A DNA stretch of 64,000 nucleotides from Megalobrama amblycephala (lineage: Eukaryota > Chordata > Actinopteri > Cypriniformes > Xenocyprididae): positions 41,843,243 to 41,907,242 of the forward strand of contig NC_063044.1 of NCBI RefSeq assembly GCF_018812025.1, written 5' to 3'. A program made the position numbers and the translations under genes. Position 1 is the first letter of the stretch; each line of letters begins with the position of its first letter. Below are positions 47,579 through 58,994 of this stretch, one piece after another. The notes beneath the pieces are model-generated. The model searched no databases and was not told the origin of the DNA. It worked only from the letters and a program-made list of their open reading frames with translations.

Positions 47579-47859
47579 GGTTACACTTTATTTCGATGGT
47601 CCACTATAGACACTCTACTAACTTTAAGTAACTTTCCAACCACATGTCAACTAGAGTATTAGTAGACTGTAATAGACTGTTAATTAGTAGACAATCTTAT
47701 TACTTATGGTCAGTAGAATGTCTGTTGGGGAGGATCAAAATAAAGTATTAGCAGATATTAAGCAGTCAGTATATACTCTAATTACTAGTTGACGTAGTCG
47801 CAAAAATAACTTATAGTTAGTAGAATATCTAAAGTGGACAATTGAAATAAAGTGTTACC
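47579..47859. mobile_element. GGTTACACTTTATTT MITE
   Basis: Left end GGTTACACTTTATTTCGATG-GTCCACT; right end the complement of GGTAACACTTTATTTCAATT-GTCCACT. 281 bp. The interior has repeated short motifs such as AGTAGAATGTCT and AGTAGACTGTAATAGACTGT. The first twelve bases resemble the ends of the 9361-10495 element. Confidence 0.82.
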
Positions 47860-48053
47860 ACAACATTTCTATTTTATTTAATTATTTATTTTTAACATTT
47901 GAGTATTTGGCAATCAATTACATTTAAACTGATTTACCTTTGCATTCAAGGCAGGCACTAACTAGACATTTACTATAAAGAAACTTGGTAAAGGTGGTAA
48001 AGATGGTAAGGTTCTTCATGGAACCAGAGATGCCAATAAATAATCTTCATTTC
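47860..48053. other. Short spacer
   Basis: AT-rich sequence with no recognised feature. Confidence 0.35.
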
Positions 48054-48837
48054 TTAAAGGGTTAGTTCACCCAAAAATGAAAATTCTGTCATTTATTACT
48101 CACCCTCATGTCGTTCTACACCCGTAAGACCTTCATTAATCTTCGGAACACAAATTAAGATATTTTAGTTGAAATCCGATGGCTCAGTGAGGCCTGCATA
48201 GGGAGCAATGATATTTCCTCTCTCAAGATCCATAAAGGTACTAAAAACATATTTAAATCAGTTCATGTGAGTACAGTGGTTCAATATTAATATTATAAAG
48301 CGACGAGAATATTTTTGGACCGCCAAAAAACTAAATAATGACTTATTTAGTGATGGCCGATTTCAAAACACTGCTTCATGAAGCATCGGAGCACAAAGGA
48401 ATCAGTGTATCGAATCTGCTGTTCGGAGCGCCAAAGTCACGTGATTTCAGCCGTTGGCAGTTTGACACGTGATCTGAATCATGATTCAATACACTGATTC
48501 ATTATGCTCCAATGCTTCCTGAAGCAGTGTTTTGAAATCGACCATCACTAAATAAGTCGTTATTTTGAGTTTTTTTTGGCTCTCCAAAAATATTCTCGTC
48601 GCTTTATAATATCAATATTGAACCACTGTACTCACATGAACTGATTTAAATATGTTTTTAGTACATTAATGGATCTTGAGAGAGGAAATGTCTTTGCTCC
48701 CTATGGAGGCCTCACTGAGCCATCGGATTTCAACTAAAATATCTTAATTTGTGCTCCGAAGATTAACGAAGGTTTTACGGTATGAGGATAAGTAATAAAT
48801 GACAGAATTTTCATTTTTGGGTGAACTAACCCTTTAA
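48054..48837. mobile_element. Long palindromic TTAA element, second copy
   Basis: TTAA at 48054-48057 and 48834-48837 with ends AGGGTTAGTTCACCCAAAAA and TTTTTGGGTGAACTAACCC. 784 bp, near-palindromic, and the closest relative of 40775-41544. It retains ATTTCCTCTCTCAAGATCCA on the left arm. Near the right end a few bases of the ACGGGTGTGGAACGAC motif are lost. Confidence 0.9.
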
Positions 48838-49206
48838 AGGGACCAAGAAATAAGAAATCATTATTTTCTTGATCCTTTGACATAGCGTAAGTTTCAGAAC
48901 TTAAAACTTCTTTGCTAGGCCAAAACTGGGCAACTATGTTTTCATATTTTCATTATCCGGCAGACTTTTGCTGTCAAAAAACAGGGATATCTGGGTTAAA
49001 GATGTTACACAATCATAGCAGTGAACTCTTAAAGGAGACACGCCCCTTAAAGCTGAGTGTCAAAAATAGAGTAAAAATGACCTTTTAATTTTAAATTATG
49101 ACCAAATTATGACTTTTGATATAAAAATTTTGCCAATATTAAGTGGATGTGGGGAACATTATAAAATATTAAAAAAATGTTTTTAAAAGAAATCATGAAC
49201 CCTTGA
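48834..49206. mobile_element. AAAGGGACCAAGAAAT TTAA element abutting the palindrome
   Basis: It starts at the same TTAA (48834-48837) that closes the preceding element. Left end AAGGGACCAAGAAATAAG; right end AAGAAATCATGAACCC followed by TTGA (49203-49206), a one-base variant of TTAA. Interior has GCCCCTTAAAGC and GACCTTTTAATTTTAAATT. Confidence 0.75.
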
Positions 49207-50335
49207 CAATGGACAATTTAATCAGCTTCACACATGTAAGTTCATTTAAGTGCTTCAACAAAAAAATACAAGCTTCACATTTCTGCTTTTAGACAGTTCG
49301 ATACAGATACAGTCACTGCGTAAACTCCTATTGTAACTCAGGGACACATCTAATTTATTTTCATTTGAATTCAGCAACAGTCTTGGGTTATTTTCAATCC
49401 AGAATGTTCTTTTAAATTGATTTTCCTTCATGTTTTATGTTTAGTTGTTTATTTTATGTTCATGGGCATATATAATGTCCCATATGAAGACAGACAGAGA
49501 GAACAAATACAATGTCATAAGCTTTTATGCAAGCTGCCTGAATGAAAGATTAATGACGAGACGTCTGTCCTCTCAGGAATCTCTTAGATCACCAACAATG
49601 TTCCCAAAGCAAATTAAGAGGGCCATTTTCCCTTCGTCGATCAGCACACCACTTAAAAATTTACCATGAATCCACTCTGCACACAGATTGGAGTCCGACC
49701 GAAGAGGAATCACCCAATGTCTCGCCGTGCTGATTTTATTCCTCTGGCATTGGCAAGATAAATATATGTCAGCGTGCACTGGGCTGCCCCCTGTGCTGCC
49801 GTGATTATAGCGTTTAATAACTCGCGTTCAGTAATACATTGACATTGTCCGGCCAGGATCCTTGCCAGGAAGGCTTGATTTACCAAACCCCTTGAAGGGA
49901 GAAAAAAATCTCATTCAGCAGATGGATTGCTGAAAAGGCTCTCCAGCAGGCCTATAAATCATTCTTTAATCAGAGCCTTCAGTGAGAGCGCAGTGCCACC
50001 GCTGGCCCACTGGAGGACCCCTGACTCAATACTGTCTGTGTTACTGCTCTCCACATCCTTGTCTCTTTATTCCCCCACACACACATGCTCCCCCTCCGAC
50101 CATTAATCTAAAGACATTTTTGAACCCCCAAAAAACTGAACTTGTAGAATGTGTGCACTTTTAAGACACTTAGGCCCCAGCTAACAGGGATTGTTCTCAG
50201 AGCTTTGAATTTTCAGAGAACATTCCATTTTAAAGTGTATTCAACTTTGTCAAGTGGATGAGGGAAGTTTATTTGGAGAAACAGCCCAAACATACGTACA
50301 GTCCTATAAAAAGATGAGTAAACTAATTTATAAGG
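49207..50335. other. Repeat-poor sequence
   Basis: No element ends seen. 49440-50160 has balanced composition. Frames of 60-74 codons show no domain. A candidate for conserved non-coding DNA. Confidence 0.35.
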
Positions 50336-50336
50336 G

Positions 50337-50339
50337 AAA

Positions 50340-50400
<61 letters not shown>
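50337..50400. repeat. A tract followed by (AT)n
   Basis: About 20 A residues, then about 43 bp of alternating AT. Confidence 0.95.
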
Positions 50401-50402
<2 letters not shown>

Positions 50403-50568
50403 AATAAATCAGCTCCATATCAGATATAAGTTATCAAGGGCTTAGGTCTTAGGGTGTTCCATTTAAACACATTGCAAGGGTTCCGCCAGTTGTGGGCATT
50501 TGTGCAACAGAAGCAATGGCTTACATCCGAGTAAATGAAATGGAGGGAAGTTAGCAAGGAAAAGGAAT

Positions 50569-50877
50569 TGTGACGGGCAGGGCAGGCGAGAGCCGTGAGG
50601 GAATGGCGCGAGTGGCGCGAGTGTTAACAAGCATCAGTTGCGAGGCACACTGGCCTCAAATCTCTCACAGAGGAGCTCCGGAAGCATAAAAGGAGGAGCG
50701 CCGACAGTGAAGGACGAGAGAGGACCAGGCCTGGACTTTATTTTATGATTTGTTATGTTTGTGTGTGTCACGGACAACTGCCGGCATTTTACTTTCGTTT
50801 TGTATTTGTTTATTTTGAATTAAAGTGTTTAACGCTCACTGGTTCCCACCTCCTTCTTCCATACGAACTGTGTTACA
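50569..50877 (+). mobile_element. Solo LTR, 309 bp, with perfect GGAAT duplication
   Basis: The segment starts TGTGACGGGC and ends ACTGTGTTACA, so it has TG...CA and the short inverted repeat TGT/ACA. The perfect 5 bp direct repeat GGAAT flanks it (50564-50568, 50878-50882). Inside, GCATAAAAGGAGG could be a TATA-type promoter and GAATTAAAGTG (about 50818) a polyadenylation signal, in the order expected for U3-R-U5. It is more GC-rich than its surroundings. Size and structure fit a short LTR retrotransposon of Ty3/Gypsy type, but the class is inference. No internal region or second LTR remains. Confidence 0.8.
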
Positions 50878-50882
50878 GGAAT

Positions 50883-51949
50883 AAAAACACAGCCTGTGTA
50901 TTCCTAGTTTTAATATGCTTCCTTTCCATTTTCTGCGTTTACTAGTTTGGTGTCGTGGAGACAATTAATGTTGCACACCTGTTTCTTGTTGAGTTGTTCA
51001 TTACCCTGTGTACTTAAGCCCTCAGTTTGCTTCAGCCTATGTTCAGTGTCGTCTTTACATTGTGTATGTAAAGCTTTTGTGAATTATTGTCTTTTATTTT
51101 GATAGAAAATATAAAGCTGCAATTGAATCAATATCTTTTTGTCTATATAGCTGCAAAAAAGGTGACAATTTCCAAGAATTAAAAAAAGAAAACATTTAAT
51201 AAACTGAACATTTTGAACATTCAGAGAACATTTAGAAATAATGTTTTCATATTTATATATATAGAAATTTATATATATAGAAATTTCTGGGAGTCAGGAT
51301 ACACTGGTTTTTATATGCTCCACAGGAAACTATCATGTTTAAAAGATACTGTGTTTATATTAGCAAATCACTAGATATGAAAAGTGTTTGTGAAGTTTAT
51401 GGCTTTATATGTTTGGAAAATCATTTTATTATTATTATAAGTTTTGTTTGAGGCATACAGAAGCAAGTAACATGAATATTCATGAGCATAACTGTACATT
51501 GCATTTTGTTTTCTGTAAAATGATCTGTACTAATTGCTTTTTGAAAGAAGCATCTGTGCTTTTGGAAGTTCTGACTCTCAAAGACTCGTTTCAGAGTAAA
51601 AAAAAAAAAAAAAAAAGTATTAACATTTTTTTTTTTTAAAAAGTATTATCTGTACATTTAATAACTGTGGAGTTTTTTCAGTTTATTTTTGCTCTATGAT
51701 ATTTGAAAGTGTCCCTAAATAGCACCAAAAAAGTCAGCAGTGTTATTCTGTATAATATTTTGAATTAGAGTTTATTTTATATTTTCAATTTTAGTTTAAT
51801 TTGTAGTATTTTTGATTTACGCTTTGGTCTTTTTTTAATTATTCATTTAAATATTACTATTTACGTTTAATATATTAAGTTTTAGTTTTAGGGTTTTTTG
51901 TTTGTTGTTGTTATTCATTTTAGTGCATTTGATGGGACCCCATTGATGT
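50883..51949. other. Unannotated sequence
   Basis: Includes a short TATATATAGAAATT duplication at 51255-51286 and A and T tracts near 51600. No exon or paired ends. Confidence 0.4.
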
Positions 51950-51954
51950 CCATT

Positions 51955-51990
<36 letters not shown>

Positions 51991-52061
51991 CTGGGGCTGG
52001 GGTCGATCAACTTCCATCAACATCAATAGAATATTTATTTTTGGCTGAACTATCCCTTTAA
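51950..52061. repeat. T tract plus right end of a TTAA-family MITE
   Basis: A T run of about 35 bp (51956-51990) is followed by AATATTTATTTTTGGCTGAA-CTATCCC and TTAA (52058-52061), the usual right terminus of the TTCACCC family. The left end is not identified. Confidence 0.65.
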
Positions 52062-53457
52062 AATCAAATGACTGTATCTGGTTAGTAAAAGTTCCTTTGG
52101 TAAATGTTGAAGGTGACAAGAGGGATTAGTGTCAACCCTTGGTGTTTCCATTAGCTGTGTTTTACTCCTCCTGTGGTCTGACTGACAAAATGTGAATGCC
52201 CACACTGTCAGGGGAAACAAATGTAGTGGCTGTGGAAGGACATTAATCAAAACAACCTGAGGTTTTTCCCTTATTGCTAGTTTAAATTGACTCTTTTGCC
52301 TCTGTAGACATGTACATATCTCTGAAGGATTCATACTGTGAGATATCATCAATGCAGCTTCCTGGCACACTTGGATGTTAGCAACCTGGGCTTTGGCCCA
52401 ACAGCGAACCTCATACCACACTGTACTGTCAGACATCTGACATTAATACTGTAGCTCACTGTGCATTAATCTCATCTGCTGCACAAAGAGAAGACAGCAC
52501 ACTTTTCTACATGTGGAGATCACTCTGAAAACAAAGAGTTGTGTAGGTATTAAAGCATTTTTCTGCAGTAACATGCATTTTTTACCTTTTAAAATACAGA
52601 AAGAACATTAATCCTTAGAAGAAACAGATGTTTTTTAAGCATAGGATAAATGTAAATGTTTATGATGAAGTAAAATGAGGATAATGTGTTTTACTTTCAT
52701 GTCTTATCATGTTATTCTGCTTATCCTGGCATAAATTCTGCAGGTTGTGGCAGTTGTGCCCATTTAGATTCATTCAATTAGTTGAGCTGTCAAAGGTGTC
52801 ACTGCTCAGCGGACCTCATTTGCACAAGGGGAAGCTACAACAAAAAAAAATCCCATTCAACAATCTGAATTGTGCTTTACACTCAAGAAAGACACATCAA
52901 TGCATTAAAATCAAATATCACTTCATTTAAATGATGCAGATACATGGAATCTGGATGAATAAGAAGCCAGTTTAAGCCAAGTGTTCATTTCAGGCATTTC
53001 AGGTTTTTGTTTTTTTGGACAGTGCAGGAAGCCTGCCATCATAACTGGACGTAACAGTTGACCTTTCAAGCTGCCAACACTTACTTGAGTTCATACAGTG
53101 GTAGGCTGTAATAAATTAAAGGTGCTTTAAACGATTTTATAATATCATGCACATAATATACATACTACTGTGATAGATGTTCTGAGAAATCACACCTGTC
53201 TCTGTGACAGCCTCAGGCTCTGTAAACAGCAAAAATAGAGTGAGATAAGTGGACGTTGCTTTTAAGGCAAACCAGAAATAAACATTTTCAGCCTGTAAAT
53301 CATTTTTACTTGTTTTTCCTTGGTTTCAGACATATTTTTTTCACATAGTTTCCCATATTATTATTTCATACTATTTTTATCATATCGTTATATGGCAGAA
53401 ATAATAAGTATGCTAGAAATTCAGCAAGTCACTTAATAGTTCCTGAATGAATCAATA
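52062..53457. other. Unannotated sequence with one repeat fragment
   Basis: The 128-codon minus-strand frame (52050-52436) is the longest outside repeats but has no recognisable domain and overlaps the MITE end. 53122-53335, starting AAATTAAAGGTGCTTTAAAC, looks like a fragment of another dispersed TTAA repeat. Confidence 0.4.
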
Positions 53458-53917
53458 GGTGTGTTCAACTTGAAGCAGCGCTGTGCGGATCGATCAATGT
53501 GGTATAACATCAAAGTACAGCGAGAGCGAATAGAGAGTATCATGGTACTTTGATCCCATAGGCTTTTGGATTATCACAAAAAAATAAGTTCTGTGATCAA
53601 TAAAAGTCTATGATACTTACACATTTTGTCCATCAAGATAATCTTTCTCTCAATAACTCTTTCAGTCTTTATCTAAAAACATTTTCCCTGAAAGTTTGAA
53701 CTACAGTAGTTTGTAATAGTGCAGTTATAAGCATAGCTAGGCTTACCTGTTCGACGTGATGATGTTTAATGTCGCTGACAGCCTCTCTAGACCGATTTAG
53801 CCACTTGTTAGCAACCGTCATTTTCAAGACATGTAACAGCTTAAAGAAATCACGGGTATGTTAATACTGATGTATTTTATGTTGTAGAATAAAACGGCAA
53901 AGTAATTTGAGCTTGTG
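53458..53917 (-). mobile_element. Probable Harbinger-like relic with first-exon segment
   Basis: Begins AGGTGTGTTCAACTTGAAGC, a tip I associate with cyprinid Harbinger-type repeats. It contains CGCTGTGCGGATCGATCAAT and a minus-strand ATG segment with a splice donor. The right side is bounded by the TTAA element at 53918. No matching inverse end is seen, so this may be half an element. Confidence 0.4.
53747..53821 (-). pseudogene. 25-codon exon-like segment ending in a splice donor
   Basis: On the minus strand the ATG at 53821 opens MTVANKWLNRSREAVSDIKH plus HHVEQ and ends exactly at CAG followed by GTAAGC, a strong donor. I do not recognise the peptide. The layout is like the MADF exon at 27791: ATG, short open segment, donor, no further exon. 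It could be a transposon first exon, or less likely a host 5' exon. Confidence 0.4.
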
Positions 53918-54440
53918 TTAAAGGATTAGTCCACTTTTAAATAAACTTTTCCTGATAATTTACTCACCCCCATGTCATCCAAGATGTTCATGTCTTTCTT
54001 TCTTCAGTTGAAAAGAAATGAAGGTTTTTGATGAAAACATTCCAGGATTTTTCTCCTTATAGTGGACTTCAATGGGCACCAAAAGGTTGAAGGTCAAAAT
54101 TACAGTTTCAGTGCAGCTTCAAAGGACAATACCAGACGAGGAATAAGGGTCTTATCTAGTGAAACGATTGGTCATTTTTCGAAAAAAATACAACTGTTTA
54201 TGCTTTATAAACACAAAATATCGCCTTGAACGTACTTCCGGTTTCCGCATTCTTCAAAAAGCTTACGCTGTATGTCTTACGCCTTCCCTATTCAACTTAT
54301 GAAACGAATGCAGCAGCAGTTTCGTTTTTTTTTTTTTTTTTTTTTTTTTCTCTGTAAGTAGAATAGGAAAGGCATAGGACATACAGCGTAAGCATTTTGA
54401 AGAATGCGGAAACCGGAAGTACGTTCAAGGCGACTTTTTT
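53918..54440. mobile_element. AAAGGATTAGTCCACTTTT palindromic MITE, right end missing
   Basis: TTAA at 53918-53921 then AGGATTAGTCCACTTTTAAA. The central part folds back: ACGTACTTCCGGTTTCCGCA (54231 onward) pairs with TGCGGAAACCGGAAGTACGT, around a T run at 54327-54349. The sequence diverges after about 54432, so the right arm and TTAA are lost. Same family as 13791-13970. Confidence 0.78.
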
Positions 54441-55438
54441 CGGGGACTTTTTGCATACTAAACAGTAGAGAAGTATTCGATTTCGGATGCAGAGCTAGTG
54501 TCTTGAACGAATCAATTGAACGAATGATTCACTCTTAAAGACTCGTCGCCTCCTACTGGTGTAAAGCCGTAACGTCCAGAAGGAGTCACTTAATAAACCC
54601 CACACCTTACACAAAAGCAGACTGATACAATACAAAGTCCCTGTGCTGTTTTCTGTTTTCACTATCCAAAGTATGTAGAGTGTTTGTTTTTATTATCGTC
54701 ATCATGATGCTTCTTCGGTAAAACTACAACAGTGAGCTGTCATCCTACTGTCTGAAGTTAGTTTTTATCTATCAGCCATTACAACAGATGATGACACACT
54801 GCCCCATCCATGGAGGAAACGATGTTATGATTAGTATGTGATACTACAGTACAGTGATGCCCAGAGGGGCATTACGTCCTTCACATGAGGCGTCAGGAGA
54901 GCCCTTAAGGTCTTATTAGATGCTTCTGAAGAGCTTCTCCTGCCTCGTGATCAGTCAGAGCACATGCTGCTCCGACTGCAGTGCACCGCTACACAGACAC
55001 ACAGGGTGAGCTTGCTGTAAGGCACTGGAGCGCTTCTGAATTGTGAACATGTCTGGCAATTTCATTTAAATTGGATGTTTTAGGACCAAAGGATCAAGAG
55101 ATTATTACGATGCAGAAGGTGCTGCCTGTCTGTGACGAATTGGCCTATCTATATTCTGTGAGTGGCACAATTACAAATAATCATGCATGCAGATCACTCA
55201 CTGCTTTTAATTTCTTAGTTATTGATTGTTTACTTGAATGATTATTTAAAGAAATCTCCACTTAAGTGAGGAATAGCCACATGTCTTTGTTTTAATTTAA
55301 TAATTAAATAAAGAATCCTGTTCAGTAGCATATTAGTTGTCATTGAAAATTGCTTTGGCATAGTAGCATTTCAAAAATTAAATTCTGAAATGTAGTTATT
55401 ATATTTAGTTATTACTCTATTGTGGCTAGCCTCATTTA
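54441..55438. other. Unannotated, mostly single-copy sequence
   Basis: No paired ends or exons. 54780-55050 has balanced composition. Confidence 0.4.
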
Positions 55439-55731
55439 GGGTGTTTTCACACTTGGTCGTTGAACATGGTTTGTTGGACTTTTGGTCCATAAGTAAACAC
55501 TCCAAATTTCAGACCCTTTTAAAGCGAACCAAACCGAGACAATTCTGGGAGGTTGTTCACAGTTCAGTTCACTAAAAACCTGCATTATGAACACAAATCG
55601 CTCTGGGCTCACTTGAATTTTCCATTCGCGAATTATAATTTGGTTTGGTCCTCAGATGCTTCCATTCACATATGGGCCAAAAATCCAGCAAACTGCACTC
55701 AGACCCCTGAAAAGGACCAAGTGTGAAAGAG
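55439..55731. mobile_element. Foldback MITE with GGTGTTTTCACACTTGGTC ends
   Basis: The left GGTGTTTTCACACTTGGTCG is mirrored by AAGGACCAAGTGTGAAAGAG at the right. Inner AGCGAACCAAACCGAGAC-type and TTTGGTTTGGTCCTC-type stretches also pair. About 293 bp, no coding content. Target duplication unclear. Confidence 0.72.
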
Positions 55732-57655
55732 TTAATCCTACAATAATAGACCAGCATGGTGGAAAATCATTCAAATAACTGCACAACAGCAGTGCTTATT
55801 TGAGGGGAGAAGAGAGAAAAGGAGAGAATAAAGACTTAGGTGGTCCTTAAATACTTTTGTAGTAGTGAAGATGATAATGACAGAAATCAGTTTGCTTTAA
55901 GCAGTCAGCATGACAGTGAATTTCATTAAATGTTTACAATAATGAATGTGTTTAACAAGCTAGATGTCCTGTCCCTTTAAATCCATTGCAAAAAAAAGTA
56001 TTATTATTATTAAATGTTGTTAAAAGAGGATTGTAGCTGCTTTAATTGTGTCCACTCATTGAAAATGAACTGCGGGTAGTTTTTTTTCAGACTGCTCCTC
56101 TCACTTCTGCTTCTGTCTGAACGTCTGCCCATGAGAGAGTCTCCATATGTGAAGTGAAGGAGGGATGAATGTTAAAGAGGTCAGGTGAATCATTGAAAAC
56201 GCACAATCAAATGCCTCCCACTGCTTGGTTTATTCCTCCAATTTTCATTTCATTGAAGCACAAAATTCTCTTTGGATCATCTCAAATCATGATGGAGAAC
56301 ATGATCATATGGTTTTACGCGAACATGTGAAATTAATGCAGCCCTGTTGTCATTAAAACAAAAGGGTGAAATACCAAATACAAAGACATTCAGTTCAACT
56401 TTGCAAAGCCTTTTTTCTAATACAAAGAATCTTTTGTGCAATAGAAAAGCTTCATGGATGTCAAAGATTTTTCATGGAACACCATTGATGCCAATAAAGA
56501 ACCTTTATTTTTAGCGTATACAGAAAAGAGCTGCTCAGCGTCACACGGCCACCAAGTGAACTGACTTACTTTGTCAGACTGGAGCTTATTATTTTGGAAA
56601 TCTTTTGTCATTTTTGTGTACAATATGCATCAGGAGGTCCATGTTCAGTCTATGGGTATACTGACTGAAGCTGAGACTTTCTGTAATGTCGACTAGAAAG
56701 ACCAGAGCTCTGTGTTGATCTTCACACTGACAGAGTGTGAGCTTCTACACAAGTGACTACTTTTCCGTTTCACAAAACCAAAATCCATTTCAACTCTTTC
56801 TCCAGGAAGACGCCCTGTCACATGAGGAAATGATCAATGTTTAAACTTCTCTCACTTCTTCTGTTCCTTCCGTTTTATTTTCCTTTTAGCAGAAGGTGTG
56901 AGCTATCTCATCCAGCACACACCACCTGTCTACGACTGAGCCTGTGCCAAACTGCTGAATTGTATGAATATAGAATCGGTCCTCTGTGACAAGACAAACT
57001 ATGCAGAAAATTGAGAACACCTCCATCAGTATTTGCCACAGTCATCATGTGTGATCAAATATTCATGCATCCATCCCCCAGCCTCCTCTTTTCTGATATA
57101 TACCGGTCCATTTATCTCAGTACTCTCATCGTCATCATTATCTTTCTTAAGCATATCATGCAGGGTCATTTTTACAGTTTGGTGGATTTTCGAATGAGTA
57201 AGTTTGTTAAAAAATGTTAAAATTAAATTATTTTTTAGTCTTGTCAGAGGAAGAAAATGTCAGTCTATCAAACAAACTGGTCAAGCTCAGGCAAGTATAA
57301 CCTAATAATCCTGAGCAAATATCTGTATTTTCACATTCTATGAATTGTGAACTGGAGTTTAGAACATACATGAATTTAATGGTTATACACATTAAAAATC
57401 TGTATGTATAACAGTGTATAACAGTAAAGTGTATTTTATGTCAAAGACAATGTATATGTTTTATGTCAAAGTAAATGTATAAACTTTTTAGAAATAAACT
57501 AATTTAGAAATATATACAGTATATAAAATGTGAAGCTAAGAAAACAAGTTTTGGGACAAGTAAATTTAAGCATTAAAGCATTATAATATAGACTATAGTT
57601 TGAAAAAGGGAACTTCATTTGAGGTGTGTTAGATAACAGCAAAGGTAATCTAAGG
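55732..57655. other. Unannotated sequence with one repeat fragment
   Basis: 56255-56345 (CTTTGGATCATCTCAAATCA, ATGGAGAACATGATCAT) is the reverse of part of the CAGTGGGGCC element at 33324-34599. Nothing else recognised. Confidence 0.45.
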
Positions 57656-58878
57656 CCTGGTTTCACAGACAGGGTTTAGATTAAGCCAGGATTAGGCCTT
57701 AGTTTAATTAGGGCATTTAAGTAGCTTTCATAAACATGCCTTAAAGGTGCCCTCGAATGAAAAATTGAATTTACCTTGGCATAGTTAAATAACAAGAGTT
57801 CAGTACATGGAAATGACATACAGTGAGTCTCAAACTCATTGTTTCCTCCTTCTTATATAAATCTCATTTGTTTAAAAGACCTCCGAAAAACAGGCGAATC
57901 TCAACATAACACCGACTGTTACGTAACAGTCGGGATCATTAATATGTACGCCCCCAATATTTGCATATGCCAGCTCATGTTCCCAACATTATGAAAGGCA
58001 TTACACAAGGGCAGAACGTCTGGATCTGTGCACAGCTGAATCATCAGACTAGGTAAGCAAGCAAGGACAATAGCGAAAAATGGTAGATGGAGCAATAACT
58101 GACATGATCCATGATACCATGATATTTTTACTGATATTTGTAAATTGTCTTTCTAAATGTTTCGCTAGCATGTTGCTAATGTACTGTTAAATGTGGTTAA
58201 AGTTACCATCGTTTATTACTGTATTCAAGGAGACAAGAGAGCCATCGCTATTTTCATTTATTAAATACTTGCAGTCTGTATAATTCATAAACACAACTTC
58301 ATTCTTTATAAATCTCTCCAACAGTGATTAGCATTAGCCGTTAGCCACGGAGCACAGCCTCAAATTCATTCAGAATCAGATGTAAACAATATAACAGTAT
58401 ACAATACTCACATAATCTGATGCATGCATGCCGCATGCATGACGAACACTTTGTAAAGATCCATTTTGAGGGTTATATTAGCTGTGTAAACTTTGTTTAT
58501 GCACTGTTCAAGGCAAGCGCGAGCTCCGTGGGCGTGGAGCACGAGAATTAAAGGGCCAGTAGCCCTGAATCGGCTCATTTATAATGATGCCCCAAAATAG
58601 GCAGTTAAAAAAATGAATTAAAAAAAAATCTATGGGGTATTTTGAGCTGAAACTTCACAGACACATTCAGGGGACACCTTAGACTTATATTACATCTTTT
58701 TTTAAAAAAGTTCTAGGGCACCTTTAAGAAAAAAAAACATTACTGGTGTGCATCTTGAGACAAAACAATGGCGCTGACAAATTTTAAGATATGTCAGTGC
58801 AAGTTGTTTTCAGTGAAAACAGCTCAAACGTGCATTTTAGTCTGGGACTAGCTTAAGCCTTGTCTGTGAAACTGGGGG
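57656..58878. mobile_element. GGTTTCACAGACA element split by a TTAA MITE
   Basis: Left end CCTGGTTTCACAGACAGGG followed by TTTAGATTAAGCCAGGATTA. The right end is the inverse: CTGGGACTAGCTTAAGCC-TTGTCTGTGAAACTGGGG. The two parts meet at CATGCC-TTAA on the left and TTAA-GAAAAAAAACATTACTGG on the right. The original element is about 240 bp. Confidence 0.82.
57741..58727. mobile_element. AAAGGTGCCC-family TTAA MITE, copy C, opposite orientation
   Basis: TTAA at 57741-57744 and 58724-58727 with ends AAGGTGCCCTCGAATG and GTTCTAGGGCACCT. 987 bp. It is the reverse complement of copies A and B, including TGAGCTGAAACTTCACAGAC and the 53 bp ATG-to-donor segment (minus strand, 58412-58464). Confidence 0.88.
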
Positions 58879-58994
58879 TAAATGTACAAAAAGTCCCAGC
58901 TGTTGCACTTCACCTACTCTAACCCACAGTAGTGGTGATACCTTCCTGAATGAATCAGTGTTTTTGAACTGAATCAGTAGAATGATTCTATCAC

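Noticed and set aside
52050..52436. 128-codon minus-strand frame
   Set aside because: No recognisable domain, no splice context, and it starts within a MITE end. Chance opening is likelier than a gene.
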